DNA of 64,000 nt from assembly GCA_938048185.1 (NCBI GenBank), contig CALIVT010000026.1, forward strand, positions 28,376 to 92,375, written 5' to 3'. This document shows positions 16,843-26,343 of this stretch, one piece after another (the stretch's first letter is position 1; every line of letters starts with the position of its first letter). The notes beneath the pieces were generated by a model. That model was not told the DNA's origin. It searched no databases and saw only the letters and a list, made by a program, of their open reading frames with translations. Made by a program: the position numbers and the translations under genes. Source of the DNA: an uncultured Arenicella sp. (GTDB lineage Bacteria; Pseudomonadota; Gammaproteobacteria; Arenicellales; Arenicellaceae).

Positions 16843-19035
16843 CTAAAAATCAATGCCGAAGTCAACGCCAACGGTTTGTGGGTCAGACGCGTATTGCGTA
16901 AATGAACCCGCAGTTGCCGCGCGCGCGAACTCTTCGTCGCCAAGGTTTTTAGCCCATAAGGCAATGCGCCATTGTTGCTCTGATTCCCAACTAATCCGTG
17001 CGTCTACAAGCGTACCTGGGTCTGTTAACGCATGTGGAGGGCCGTTTGCTACTAAGCTAAACGATTCATCTTCGAATGAGAAGTCGATGCCGGCGGTCAA
17101 TGTACCCGAGCGCAGCGGCAGTCGATATTCAACGCCAAGCGTGCCTTTATAGTCTGGCGCATTTTTGAGTTGAAGCCCTAGTGCACACTGTATGCTGACA
17201 ACCCCATTACAACCCGGGCTCGCGCCGTCGTTTGTCAAGCCGCCGGCTTGTGCTAGCGTTAATTGCGTATACTCAGCATCAAGTGTTCCGTAGGTGAAAT
17301 TGACAAGCAGGTTGTCGTTAACTTGGAATATTGTCTCAAGTTCCAGCCCACTAATTTCAGCCTCTTGCGTGTTAAAGCGAGTAAAACCTAGACCGGGCAC
17401 CGTCGCGCCAATCTGCAGACCTTCGTAGCTATTAGAGAAGTAGGTTGCGTTCAGTCTTAACCTGCCGCCTAACCAGTCTGAGCGAACACCCACTTCCACT
17501 GAGTCCAGTTCTTCTTCATCTACTGGCGCAAAGCAGGCCGCCGGTGAGAAGCAATCAGGTGACCAGCCACCACTTTTGAAGCCAGTTGAGAATGAGACGT
17601 AGCCCATCAAATTATCGTTAAACTGATTATTCAGGCTGATGTTGTAAGACGTGTTCTCAAAGTCAAGTGTCTCTTGACGGCCTTGTTGAAGGAATACGGC
17701 AAACGCATCGAGCTCTTTACTCTCGTCAGTGTAGCGAACGCCGGTGGTTAACGTTAACGAGTCAGTAAACGCGTACGTGCTTTGAAAAAAAGCGGCAACC
17801 GCATCTGTTTTTACACCCAGTTCAAACGGAAAGATAAACGTCGTGTCTAGCTGTACGTCTTCTTGGAAAAAAAACAATCCCGCTACGTAGTTGAATGCAC
17901 TATCAAATTGAGAGGTTAGAGTGAATTCTTGACTTATCTGATCTTGATCGGTTTGTTGTTGGTACGGGAAACCGATGCGAGTTGAAAGGTCGTCTTCGAG
18001 CTGGCGGTACCCAGTAATTGAAGAAAATTCATAGTTGTTAAACACGCCGTTTATCGTAAGACTCACGCCGTCAGTATCAACCCGGCTGCGGTAGTCGGTA
18101 AAACAGCCAATGGGTAAAAACGCGGCAGGCGCCAAGGCTGAGCATGTTACGTCGGCGAGTGGCTCGATAGTGAATAGTTGATTATCAGTGTCATTAGGTG
18201 GCGCGGCGCTGTCAGGAATGGGGTCTGAATCATCTCTGGTACTGTCAACCACGAGATCAGCCGACCAACTGTCATTGAACTGATGGGCGAGCGCCACGCG
18301 AAAGGCCGTGGTGTCCAGCTCACCGACTTCGGTGCCGGCCAAGGCCGCAAAATCGCCATTCGGGTTTAAAGTATGAAAACCGTCTCGGGTCTTATCTAAT
18401 AAGGTCGCACGCAAGGCGGTATTTTCGCCCAATACCCAATTGCCTGTTGCTTTGATGTCCAGCCGACCATCACTGCCAACGGTTCCCCCTAATCGATAGC
18501 TGGTCTCCTCGGTACTCGCGCGTGTGCTGACCAGCTTAATAGCGCCGCCGTTCGAGTTGCGGCCATAAAGCGTGCCTTGCGGGCCACGCAGTACCTCGAC
18601 TCGTTCCACATCAACTAAGTCGAATAGGGCACCCGCCTGACGGCCAACATAAACGCCGTCGACGTAGACGCCAACGGCCGGGTCGGCCGATACTCGTGAC
18701 TCGTCTTCACCAACGCCTCGTAAGAAAATTCGAGCGCCGCTGGCGGTGCCGGTGTTGGTTGCTAAACTGATATTCGGAACCGCGTACTGTAGGTCTAAGA
18801 CGTCGGTGATTTGCTTGCGCTCTAGCTCAGCCGCACTAATTGCGGTGACCGATAATGGTACTTGTTGCAAACCTTGTTCACGGCGCTGGGCCGTTACAAT
18901 TAGTTCCTCAAGTGTGATCGTAGTACTTTCAGTGCCGTCGCTCGTGGCTGCATCTTGTGCCATAAGTTGGGTACTGGGCATAAGAACTAGGCCGGTAGCG
19001 AGTAAGCAATTAAGGCTTCTGGCAAATTTTTTCAT
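16843..19035 (-). CDS. TonB-dependent outer-membrane receptor
   Basis: A 730-residue protein with a signal peptide (cleavage near LMAQ-DA, residue 26) and a TonB box (LEELIVTA, about 43-50). The plug domain carries RIFLRGVGEDESR, VGVYVDGVYVGRQ and VEVLRGPQGTLYGRNSNGGAI. The barrel ends in the aromatic terminus GVDFGIDF recognised by the BAM machinery. Sequence style is that of marine IroN/omega-receptor type proteins, whose ligand may be a siderophore, cobalamin or small organic molecule. It is a single-gene unit with a 400-base leader region and no partner transporter here. Confidence 0.92.
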   Translation of the reverse strand: MKKFARSLNCLLATGLVLMPSTQLMAQDAATSDGTESTTITLEELIVTAQRREQGLQQVPLSVTAISAAELERKQITDVLDLQYAVPNISLATNTGTASGARIFLRGVGEDESRVSADPAVGVYVDGVYVGRQAGALFDLVDVERVEVLRGPQGTLYGRNSNGGAIKLVSTRASTEETSYRLGGTVGSDGRLDIKATGNWVLGENTALRATLLDKTRDGFHTLNPNGDFAALAGTEVGELDTTAFRVALAHQFNDSWSADLVVDSTRDDSDPIPDSAAPPNDTDNQLFTIEPLADVTCSALAPAAFLPIGCFTDYRSRVDTDGVSLTINGVFNNYEFSSITGYRQLEDDLSTRIGFPYQQQTDQDQISQEFTLTSQFDSAFNYVAGLFFFQEDVQLDTTFIFPFELGVKTDAVAAFFQSTYAFTDSLTLTTGVRYTDESKELDAFAVFLQQGRQETLDFENTSYNISLNNQFNDNLMGYVSFSTGFKSGGWSPDCFSPAACFAPVDEEELDSVEVGVRSDWLGGRLRLNATYFSNSYEGLQIGATVPGLGFTRFNTQEAEISGLELETIFQVNDNLLVNFTYGTLDAEYTQLTLAQAGGLTNDGASPGCNGVVSIQCALGLQLKNAPDYKGTLGVEYRLPLRSGTLTAGIDFSFEDESFSLVANGPPHALTDPGTLVDARISWESEQQWRIALWAKNLGDEEFARAATAGSFTQYASDPQTVGVDFGIDF

Positions 19036-19460
19036 GGTAAATCCTATTAGTTATTTCTACTTGGTCAAAATCTATTACAAAATCTAGTATTAATTAATAG
19101 ACGTATAAATTTTCAACTCTCTTCGTTGCGAAAATTTTTTAAATTGGCGCTCAATTTTTTTTGCCACCCCCTGAGCATACTTTGAACTAGCGTTCGAAGC
19201 TATTTAACTTCACATGATCCAGTGGAGCGAGCCAATTCCTCTATTTATAAGACGAAAAGTTGGCTAAGGCAAGTGCTGTTAGTCATATTGACCTATCTTT
19301 AAGTGTTTTGCGTGATAAGTGCGTGAAAATTCCGAATATGCTTAGACTTGAGCAGTCTCGAAAAATGACATGCTAACCTGGTTTTATGTGCTGAGAATGG
19401 TGTCTAGGCGCGTATTGGCTCTATAATTAGGAACCACAACATTTTGTGATAAAACGCTGT
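19036..19460. other. Divergent intergenic region, receptor / methyltransferase
   Basis: A gene-free region of 425 bases upstream of both flanking genes. A 12-bp perfect palindrome TATTAATTAATA at 19088-19099 lies about 53 bases before the receptor start and could be an operator. Nothing else stands out. Confidence 0.4.
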
Positions 19461-20009
19461 ATGTCGCGCAAACCAAGAGCCTTGATTGGGCTCTATAACC
19501 CCAAAAGCCCTAGTAATGTTGGCTCTGTGATGCGAGCTGCGGGCTGCTATGGCGTCGCTGAAGTGCGATACAGCGGCGAGCGCCTCAACCGCGCACTCAA
19601 GTTTCAAACCGACACTAAGAACATAGCCGATCAGATTCCACTAACTCACGCTGAAGAGTTGTTAGCGGGTGTTGCTAGCAGAATTGAAATTGTATGCGTC
19701 GAGCTGGTACAAGGGGCGACGCCATTGCCAAGCTACGCTCACCCCGAGCGCGCGATGTATGTGTTCGGGCCTGAAGATGGGTCTCTGCCACAAACCCTTA
19801 TTGATCAAGCCGATCACGTGGTCTACGTACCTACCGTTGGTTGTATGAACCTTGCTGCCAGTGTGAATGTGCTTCTTTATGACCGGCTCGCGAAAGCTAA
19901 TCTAACGATAGACCACCCGTCTTTGCTTAAACGCAGTCGCGATGTTAATAATCGGTTGCGAGTGAAAAAAGTTGATAACAACGCAGCGGGCAAGGGCACC
20001 GCGGGATGA
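19461..20009 (+). CDS. TrmH/SpoU-family RNA 2'-O-methyltransferase
   Basis: A 182-residue knotted (SPOUT) methyltransferase. Start ATG 19461 is preferred over an in-frame GTG at 19446. The three SpoU motifs are present: PSNVGSVMRAAGCYGV (motif 1), YVFGPEDGSLPQ (motif 2) and VPTVGCMNLAASVNVLLYDRL (motif 3; consensus has Ser where Cys occurs). It should bind S-adenosylmethionine and methylate a ribose in tRNA or rRNA. It lacks the extra N-terminal domain of RlmB, so it is closer to the small TrmL/TrmH-like enzymes. Its stop overlaps the next start by ATGA. Confidence 0.85.
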   Translation: MSRKPRALIGLYNPKSPSNVGSVMRAAGCYGVAEVRYSGERLNRALKFQTDTKNIADQIPLTHAEELLAGVASRIEIVCVELVQGATPLPSYAHPERAMYVFGPEDGSLPQTLIDQADHVVYVPTVGCMNLAASVNVLLYDRLAKANLTIDHPSLLKRSRDVNNRLRVKKVDNNAAGKGTAG

Positions 20010-21766
20010 TTTCAGCCACCATCGTTCGGTTTCGCTTGTTGCTAACGGGCAGTGCCTTGTTTCTATTGGCGTTTACCTATTTCAGTGTATTGGCGGCGAA
20101 GCTTCCGGTTTTAATCAATGTGGATAACTACGAAAACTTTGCGGCCACTCGTTATATCGTCAAGCATAAGCGCGTGCCGGTGGTGACCGCGGACACTGAA
20201 GAAATACAATTTACCGAATTGGGTACCACCAGGTCGCTACGACCCCCGTTCACATTTATCGTGTCGGCGGTTGCCTCTGAGCTGACCGCTGACATGATCG
20301 ACAATGAAGTCACTCGCTTACGAATGGGCTCCCCGATTATCGCCGCTTTGACGCTGTTGGTTGTGTTTGGTGGTTTCTATTTAGCGTTCTCAAGGTTAGG
20401 CATCGCATTGTCAGGCGCGGTTGCTATTGGCTTATTGCCGCGCTTTACGCTTTTGGCGAGCTGCAATAACGATGACATTGGCGCTATTTTTTCGACCAGT
20501 GTTTTGTTTGCCGCGGTAATTGCCTTGGGTCGTTATGGTAGTCGTATATGGGTATTGTGTTTATTAGCCTTCGCGTTTGGTTTAGTTTTACAAACAAAAT
20601 ATACCGCGTGGCTCACATTGCCCTGGTTTGGCCTCTACGTCGCCGTGTTGCTTAAGCATGAATGGCGACAGCTTCTTAAATTGTCCCCAATACTGGGCTT
20701 GATATTCGTCCTAGCGGGTGGCTGGTGGGTTATCTTTAATATGGTCAATTATGGCGTGGCTGACCCGTCGGCGATGCTGCACGCGAGCCGACTGCAAAGC
20801 GAGTTGACCGCGCAGCTCCCTAATCGCTTGGGGTATCACTCAGTTGGCGTTGGTTTCGCTGAGTTGCTAACAAATTATGACCATTTCATAAGCCGAAGCT
20901 TCACCTCATTTGTAGGCTCTCTCGAATGGCTATCACTGGACGTTGGTTTGGCTGTGTATTGGTTTTATGGGCTTATGCTGGCGTTTGGTTTGCTGAGCAT
21001 CACCACCTTATCGCGGCAACAACTTGGTAGGTCGAAATATGTAGAATTGCTTGTTTTGGGTGCCATCATCGGCCAGTGTCTATTCTATTTTCACCATAAT
21101 TTGGTGCGTGATATCCAGCCTCAAGGCCGATACCTATTGCCGATTATTATGTTGGCGATGTATTTGTTTGTGGGCGCGCTCAATCGTGTGCCAAGCACCA
21201 TTGCCAGTGTCAGGCTCGGTGGCCGACGTTTTGGCGCTGACACCGTTTCTATTTTCGTATTAGTTGTTGTGTGTGGTCTGCTACATAGCAACGTGATGCT
21301 TAACCACGTGCGGCCGCTTTACGTGGCAAAGACGTTTCACACAAGAATTGATGCCCCTGTTGAGTATCCTCTTGACACTATTTTTGATTTTACATCGACG
21401 GCCGCAATTGAATTTAGTCAAACCCGCAACGGCGTAACGGTGACTCGCATAGGCCAAGGGCGGGCGGAGATTTCGATGAGTGACAAATTTTGCAGCCTAT
21501 TATCCGAAAATACACTGGTGTCTATTGAGCTGGAGTCTCGCAGTGCTGGATCACTAACATTGCGCTTCGATCGCCTAGCTGTGCGGCGATTTGGTGACGC
21601 ATATTGGCAACCTTTCAATGCAGGGAGGGCTACGGTAAACTTTTCAGTAAATGTAAAACATTGTAATAATGCACAGATAAGTCTAGGCGCAAACACTCAT
21701 TTGCTCACCATTTTGGGCGTGAATTTAGCCAAGTTAAAAATTCATCAGTACGGTAAGCCGATCTAA
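20006..21766 (+). CDS. Polytopic membrane protein, GT-C glycosyltransferase-like
   Basis: A 586-residue protein with about ten to twelve hydrophobic helices between residues 8 and 430 and a soluble C-terminal domain of about 140 residues. An acidic residue in the first periplasmic loop (NVDNYENFAATRYIV) and a following LRPPFTF segment fit the ArnT/PMT (GT-C, GT39/83-like) layout. Family enzymes move sugars from polyprenyl phosphates to proteins or lipids in the periplasm. The substrate is unknown and the assignment rests on topology. It starts within the stop of the methyltransferase (ATGA overlap), implying translational coupling. Confidence 0.6.
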   Translation: MISATIVRFRLLLTGSALFLLAFTYFSVLAAKLPVLINVDNYENFAATRYIVKHKRVPVVTADTEEIQFTELGTTRSLRPPFTFIVSAVASELTADMIDNEVTRLRMGSPIIAALTLLVVFGGFYLAFSRLGIALSGAVAIGLLPRFTLLASCNNDDIGAIFSTSVLFAAVIALGRYGSRIWVLCLLAFAFGLVLQTKYTAWLTLPWFGLYVAVLLKHEWRQLLKLSPILGLIFVLAGGWWVIFNMVNYGVADPSAMLHASRLQSELTAQLPNRLGYHSVGVGFAELLTNYDHFISRSFTSFVGSLEWLSLDVGLAVYWFYGLMLAFGLLSITTLSRQQLGRSKYVELLVLGAIIGQCLFYFHHNLVRDIQPQGRYLLPIIMLAMYLFVGALNRVPSTIASVRLGGRRFGADTVSIFVLVVVCGLLHSNVMLNHVRPLYVAKTFHTRIDAPVEYPLDTIFDFTSTAAIEFSQTRNGVTVTRIGQGRAEISMSDKFCSLLSENTLVSIELESRSAGSLTLRFDRLAVRRFGDAYWQPFNAGRATVNFSVNVKHCNNAQISLGANTHLLTILGVNLAKLKIHQYGKPI

Positions 21767-21934
21767 CTGAAGAAACTGGGTGTTGGTTTGGTTGCGTGCT
21801 ATCGCAATAGATTACGTTGTCGGGGGACAGGGTTGTGGGTTTTTGGGGAATTTAGGTGTCGTCAGCTAAAGCTTGCCCGCTTGATATCGTTCCGATTGGC
21901 TGTTGGCGCAAAACAATAAAATGAGGCATAAAAT

Positions 21935-23023
21935 ATGATTAACACGATTTCAATATTCAAGCGCACGCTCTTCGTGTTTGCGCTGGGCGCTCTCAGTAAT
22001 ACAGCGTTAGTTCACGCACAGTCTGAGGATGATCTAGGCTTGTGTCCGGGTGGGTTTAATCAGGGCTTAGTCACCACGGGTTACGTTGATTGCAATCGTA
22101 ACTCTGGCCAGACGTCTGATATTGAAGAGGCTGAATTTGATCGCCTACAGCGCGAAGCGATTTGTTTGGCAAACCCGAACTCGCAAGTTCAGTCGTCTGA
22201 AATTGTCGCGAATTCTGACAGCACTCGCTTCTTTTCGCGTATTACCTGTCGAGTGACTCGTGCCGTAGCGCCCGGAACCGTCTTATGTCCTGATGATTCT
22301 ACCGAGGTGTTTCGAGCGTTCGATACGCTTGCTTGTCAATATTTTGGAATGGCGTCAACCACCGCAGCAGGTGCGCAGACTATGCTGGACGAACAGACCA
22401 CTGATTGTCTAAGTAACTTCGGCGGCCGAGTGTTGCTTTCCAGCGTTAGGATGGAAACGTCCGATACCAGTAGTGGTCAAATGGTGGATTTCTTTAGAAC
22501 ATCATTTGCCTGCGCCAAGGAGATTCAGCCGCTGGATGTTTTTGAATGCCCTCTTGGTTTCGATCAGCAACGCGGTTCCAATGACGATATGTTGATCTGC
22601 GAATTCTCTGAGAGATCACTCGAGACGTTGGCAGAAGCGCAAGCGCTGAATACTCAAGTACAAGAAATTTGTACTGGAACTACCGCCGGCCTAGGCGTGG
22701 TGAGCGATTCGAATACGTTTGCGAGTACGTCTGGCGAGGGCTTTATCACGGAAATGATTTGTACTGTCGCGATTCCTAGATTTGGTGACTTTGCCGATGA
22801 CTCCGTTGCCCGTGCCTGCGATGCGACGTGCACCGAGTCGATAGTGCAAGTTCGAGTTTGCCTAAATGGTGGTGAAGTAGGTGGCCCTGGCTGTACCTTG
22901 CCGGACACGCAAACGATTGAGCGCCGATGTAACACGGGCCCCGACAGAGCCGGGTTGTGTCCTGTATCCGTGGTTCCTGCGGCGAACGTGGCACCTTTGT
23001 TGTTGCTCGACGACGATGATTAA
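21935..23023 (+). CDS. Secreted protein with three four-cysteine repeats
   Basis: A 362-residue protein with a signal peptide cleaved near residue 29 (VHAQS). Three successive repeats of about 85 residues each hold four cysteines: C37, C53, C77, C105; C118, C134, C158, C193; and C205, C222, C246, C276. The spacings are nearly constant (16-17, then 24, then 28-35). Each repeat opens with a Cys-Pro pair (LCPGGF, LCPDDS, ECPLGF) and ends in an aromatic-rich strand before the last Cys. A second Cys-rich region follows (about 294-343), and the tail is APLLLLDDDD. Disulfide bonding in the periplasm or outside the cell is likely. I do not know this family. Confidence 0.65.
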   Translation: MINTISIFKRTLFVFALGALSNTALVHAQSEDDLGLCPGGFNQGLVTTGYVDCNRNSGQTSDIEEAEFDRLQREAICLANPNSQVQSSEIVANSDSTRFFSRITCRVTRAVAPGTVLCPDDSTEVFRAFDTLACQYFGMASTTAAGAQTMLDEQTTDCLSNFGGRVLLSSVRMETSDTSSGQMVDFFRTSFACAKEIQPLDVFECPLGFDQQRGSNDDMLICEFSERSLETLAEAQALNTQVQEICTGTTAGLGVVSDSNTFASTSGEGFITEMICTVAIPRFGDFADDSVARACDATCTESIVQVRVCLNGGEVGGPGCTLPDTQTIERRCNTGPDRAGLCPVSVVPAANVAPLLLLDDDD

Positions 23024-23159
23024 ACGTAACTAGCTTGGGCGTATTTTAGTATTACTTCCCTCTAGTTAGTATTACTTTTTTCAAGTATTCGCTAACGGCG
23101 TTCTGTGGCTTTAGGCGACTCGAGAGGAACTCACGCAGAAGTAGTTAGCTGTCACGAGT

Positions 23160-23194
23160 AACGGCTCCTTGTGAATGCAGGGAGCCGTTTTTTG
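23160..23194 (+). terminator. Rho-independent terminator
   Basis: A 9-bp perfect stem AACGGCTCC / GGAGCCGTT with an 11-base loop, followed by TTTTTTG. It lies between the convergent secreted-protein and TonB-receptor genes. Confidence 0.85.
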
Positions 23195-23251
23195 TTGTGC
23201 AATTCTATAATGGTTAGCTGCTCGTTATGCCAGCCCAGTATTTAATAACCT

Positions 23252-25441
23252 TTAAAAATCAGCGCTAAAGCGCACACCGAACTCGCTGGCATCGTTGCTT
23301 AGAATTGCCAATACGTAGTCGCCAGTATTCAAACGAGCATTCTCGTAACGTTCGTCGGTTGCGTTGCGGCCATAAGCAGCGACCGTCCAGCCCTCGTGAG
23401 CCGGCGTATAACTGACATCAAAGTTAATCAAACTGCGGCTGTCGATACGGGTTAAGCGGCCAGGGTCTGACGATGGCTCGCCAAACAAGTCGTCACGATA
23501 TGAATAGTCGCCGCGTATTGTCACTGAGCCGCCACTGGCAACACCAAACGTGTATTCCGGACTGATTGACGCCGTGATTTCTGGCGTCAGTGGCGCGGCG
23601 GCGAACGGGTTGTCGCCTTTGACATCAACGTCGATATAGCCCAAGGAGGTGTTTAAGTAGAAGCCATCACTTATGCGCCACGAACTCTCCCACTCGACGC
23701 CTGACGAGGTTTGGTCGACAATCAAGTTAACCGTGTTGAAGCCCTCGGCAGTGGTGTTACTGACTTGGTAGGGAAGGTCGCTGTAGTCTGTGTAGAACAC
23801 CGCCAAACTCATTTGTAAGTTGTCGCTAACTTGCCCTTTGATGCCGCCTTCATAATTTAAGGCGGTGATGTTTTCCAAGTCTTGATCAAAGCAGTTTGGC
23901 GTTGGTATTACGCCGCCGTTGCCAAAGAAATCGCCAAACAGGCAAAATGGGCGTGGATTAAATTGCCCCGATTGATAGCCGCTGGCGATAGTACCGTACA
24001 CGGTCACTGTTTCGTTTAGCTCATAGGTTGTTGATACGTCCCAACTTAATTCGGTAAATTCTTCGCTAGCTGACGCGTCAAATAAGCCGCTGATGGCAAC
24101 GAAAGCATCCTTTTCGTCTTTGGTATAACGCAGGCCACCGGAAATTCGAAGATCTTCATTGACGTTATAGCCAAGGTTTAAATAGGCCGCGTAGCTTGTG
24201 AGTTCTTGCGACAAGAATTCGCTGCCACCGCCGCCGTTAAAAGTGAAGGCGGGTTGGTCATTGAAACCATCTTCTTCAAAGTAGTAGAGCCCAGCGACGA
24301 AATCAACGGTTCCGTAGTCGCCGTTAACTTGCAGCTCATAGGAGGTCTGGTCCGATTCCCCAGATTCACCGAATGCGAGAAAATTGCTCACGGTGCTGTC
24401 GTCGTCTAAGCCGGTTGTGTAGTCGGATTCGCGAGTGCTCGCGAGAAATTTAACGCTTAATGTTTCTGAGGCTTGGTAGTCAGCGGTGACCGAAAAGCCC
24501 GACGCTGAGTTGCCGATATTAATTAAATCAGCCTGCCCGGTTGCGTTGTCAAAACGGTTACCAACATCTGAATTTCTTAGGCCTGATTGAAAAACGGCAC
24601 CGTTTGGCAGCTCGTCAATTAGAGTGGTGTAGGGTCCAAGACCGCTGTCTTGGTCATTTGCATCGGCCGCGAATAATAAAGAGAAGTCATCGCTCGGTGA
24701 CCAGCGCAAACTAAAGCGGCCAGATAAGTCTTCGAATTCTCCGACTTCGGTGCTGGTATCAATGTTTACGAAATTGCCTACGCCGTCGCGTCGGTTGTAG
24801 CCAACTGACCCTGATATTGCGATTTGATCACTGACCTTAGCGTTACCGTAATACTGCGCATTAACTCGACCACGACTACCCACTTGTAGTGACACGCGGT
24901 TAGTGCTCTCTTCACCGGGCTTGCGAGTAATGATATTGATCGCACCACCAATAGAGTTCCTGCCGTACAACGTGCCTTGTGGGCCGCGCAGTACTTCAAC
25001 ACGTTCAATATTTGCCAAGCTCCAATTTTGCCCGATTTGTCGTCCTAAATAGACGCCGTCTACGTACACCCCCACGCCCGGATCAGTCGTGATTAAATGG
25101 TCCTGTAAGCCAATGCCTCGGATAAACGGGTTTGCCGATGACACTTGACCTCCGCCGAAAGAGGTGACGTTTAGATTGGGCACGAACTTGCCGATATCGA
25201 TTAAATCGTTGATGCCCTGTTTTTCGATAGCAGCGGCCGAGAACACGCTCAATGCTGACGGAACATCGTACGCGCTTTGCTCGCGTTTTTGGGCGGTAAC
25301 GATAATCTCCTCAAATGCGAGGTCATCTTCCTGTGCGGCACTAGCGGTGCTAATGAGCGCCAACGATATTGCTACGCTCAGCTTTTTAAATGTGGGTGAA
25401 GCATGGTGTGTGGCTAGCACAGTCGGGTACTTATTGGTCAT
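23252..25441 (-). CDS. TonB-dependent outer-membrane receptor
   Basis: A 729-residue protein with a signal peptide (ISTASAAQED) and TonB box (FEEIIVTA). Its plug domain shows FIRGIGLQDH, VGVYVDGVYLGRQIG and VEVLRGPQGTLYGRNSIGGAIN. Its barrel ends in GVRFSADF. It is similar in size and style to the receptor at 16843 but clearly diverged, so the two probably import different ligands. It faces away from the DUF2937 and haloperoxidase genes. No periplasmic binding protein or ABC transporter is next to it. Confidence 0.92.
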   Translation of the reverse strand: MTNKYPTVLATHHASPTFKKLSVAISLALISTASAAQEDDLAFEEIIVTAQKREQSAYDVPSALSVFSAAAIEKQGINDLIDIGKFVPNLNVTSFGGGQVSSANPFIRGIGLQDHLITTDPGVGVYVDGVYLGRQIGQNWSLANIERVEVLRGPQGTLYGRNSIGGAINIITRKPGEESTNRVSLQVGSRGRVNAQYYGNAKVSDQIAISGSVGYNRRDGVGNFVNIDTSTEVGEFEDLSGRFSLRWSPSDDFSLLFAADANDQDSGLGPYTTLIDELPNGAVFQSGLRNSDVGNRFDNATGQADLINIGNSASGFSVTADYQASETLSVKFLASTRESDYTTGLDDDSTVSNFLAFGESGESDQTSYELQVNGDYGTVDFVAGLYYFEEDGFNDQPAFTFNGGGGSEFLSQELTSYAAYLNLGYNVNEDLRISGGLRYTKDEKDAFVAISGLFDASASEEFTELSWDVSTTYELNETVTVYGTIASGYQSGQFNPRPFCLFGDFFGNGGVIPTPNCFDQDLENITALNYEGGIKGQVSDNLQMSLAVFYTDYSDLPYQVSNTTAEGFNTVNLIVDQTSSGVEWESSWRISDGFYLNTSLGYIDVDVKGDNPFAAAPLTPEITASISPEYTFGVASGGSVTIRGDYSYRDDLFGEPSSDPGRLTRIDSRSLINFDVSYTPAHEGWTVAAYGRNATDERYENARLNTGDYVLAILSNDASEFGVRFSADF

Positions 25442-25622
25442 GGTTAGGGTCTCAAATTTAGTTGTTTATGCTCAAGCTACTAGTCATAGTTTACGGCCTA
25501 AAAGTGATTGCAGCCATCGATTTTCGGTCGCGCGTTCTCCGCGCCAATCAGATCATTGAAATGTTGGGTTCAGGGGTTTGCCAAATCAAAACGGGCTTAC
25601 TGGGAGCTTGTTTTGTCCGCGG

Positions 25623-26159
25623 TTAAAGCTCAGGAGGCTGAGGTCGAGTTTTCGGTGCCCGACGCGTTATCGTAAAAATTCCGCGTAAACTTGTTAATAG
25701 AATGTCGATCAATAGGGCAATCGTGAAGCCCGCGGCAAGCGCCCATGCGATACCTTGGCTATTCAACGTAACCGCGTAATCGTAGCGTTGCCATGCCTCG
25801 CGCCTGATTTCTTTGACTGGCGAGGCGAGTGTTTGAATGTATGGGCTATAAAATGTTTTCCTAAATTCGTCGAGTGATTCCGATAATACCTGATGCCGAC
25901 TCACCAAGGCTTGAATGCTCTGGCCACCGTCTTTAAAAACAGGATCGTTAGTTCGTCGGTAGTGTTGAATAAGCTGCGTGATATCGCCAGCAAAAAATTT
26001 ATCCGCGTCCTTTTGAAATTCATTGAGAGCACGGTTAGATTCTAACAAGTGAGCCTCGAGTCGCAGCTGATATTGATCAACAAAGCTCGGGACCTGCACT
26101 CCTATAAGCGCACCGCCAATAAACAAGGTTAGACGCAAATAGTCTAGGATCATTTTCAT
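25623..26159 (-). CDS. DUF2937 inner-membrane protein
   Basis: A 178-residue protein with an N-terminal helix (LFIGGALIGVQVPSFVDQY), a long soluble helical region and a C-terminal helix (IAWALAAGFTIALLIDILL). This matches the DUF2937 family of proteobacteria, whose central segment is predicted to be periplasmic. Function is unknown. The next upstream gene on this strand, the haloperoxidase, is 184 bases away, so co-transcription is uncertain. Confidence 0.7.
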   Translation of the reverse strand: MKMILDYLRLTLFIGGALIGVQVPSFVDQYQLRLEAHLLESNRALNEFQKDADKFFAGDITQLIQHYRRTNDPVFKDGGQSIQALVSRHQVLSESLDEFRKTFYSPYIQTLASPVKEIRREAWQRYDYAVTLNSQGIAWALAAGFTIALLIDILLTSLRGIFTITRRAPKTRPQPPEL

Positions 26160-26343
26160 GATTCGAGGTTAGCATTAGCCGCCCGGCTTGGGCGACAAGT
26201 GACAAATTGGAAACCTAGGATCTAGCGATCAGCGAGCGCGTGCCGCAGAATGTTTGCGCGGTAAGCGTTGAATGGCTAGGCCCCTATCACATAGGTAGGC
26301 AAGACAGGGGCCTAGCACTTTTTCACCTTGGCTGGGTAGGGAC

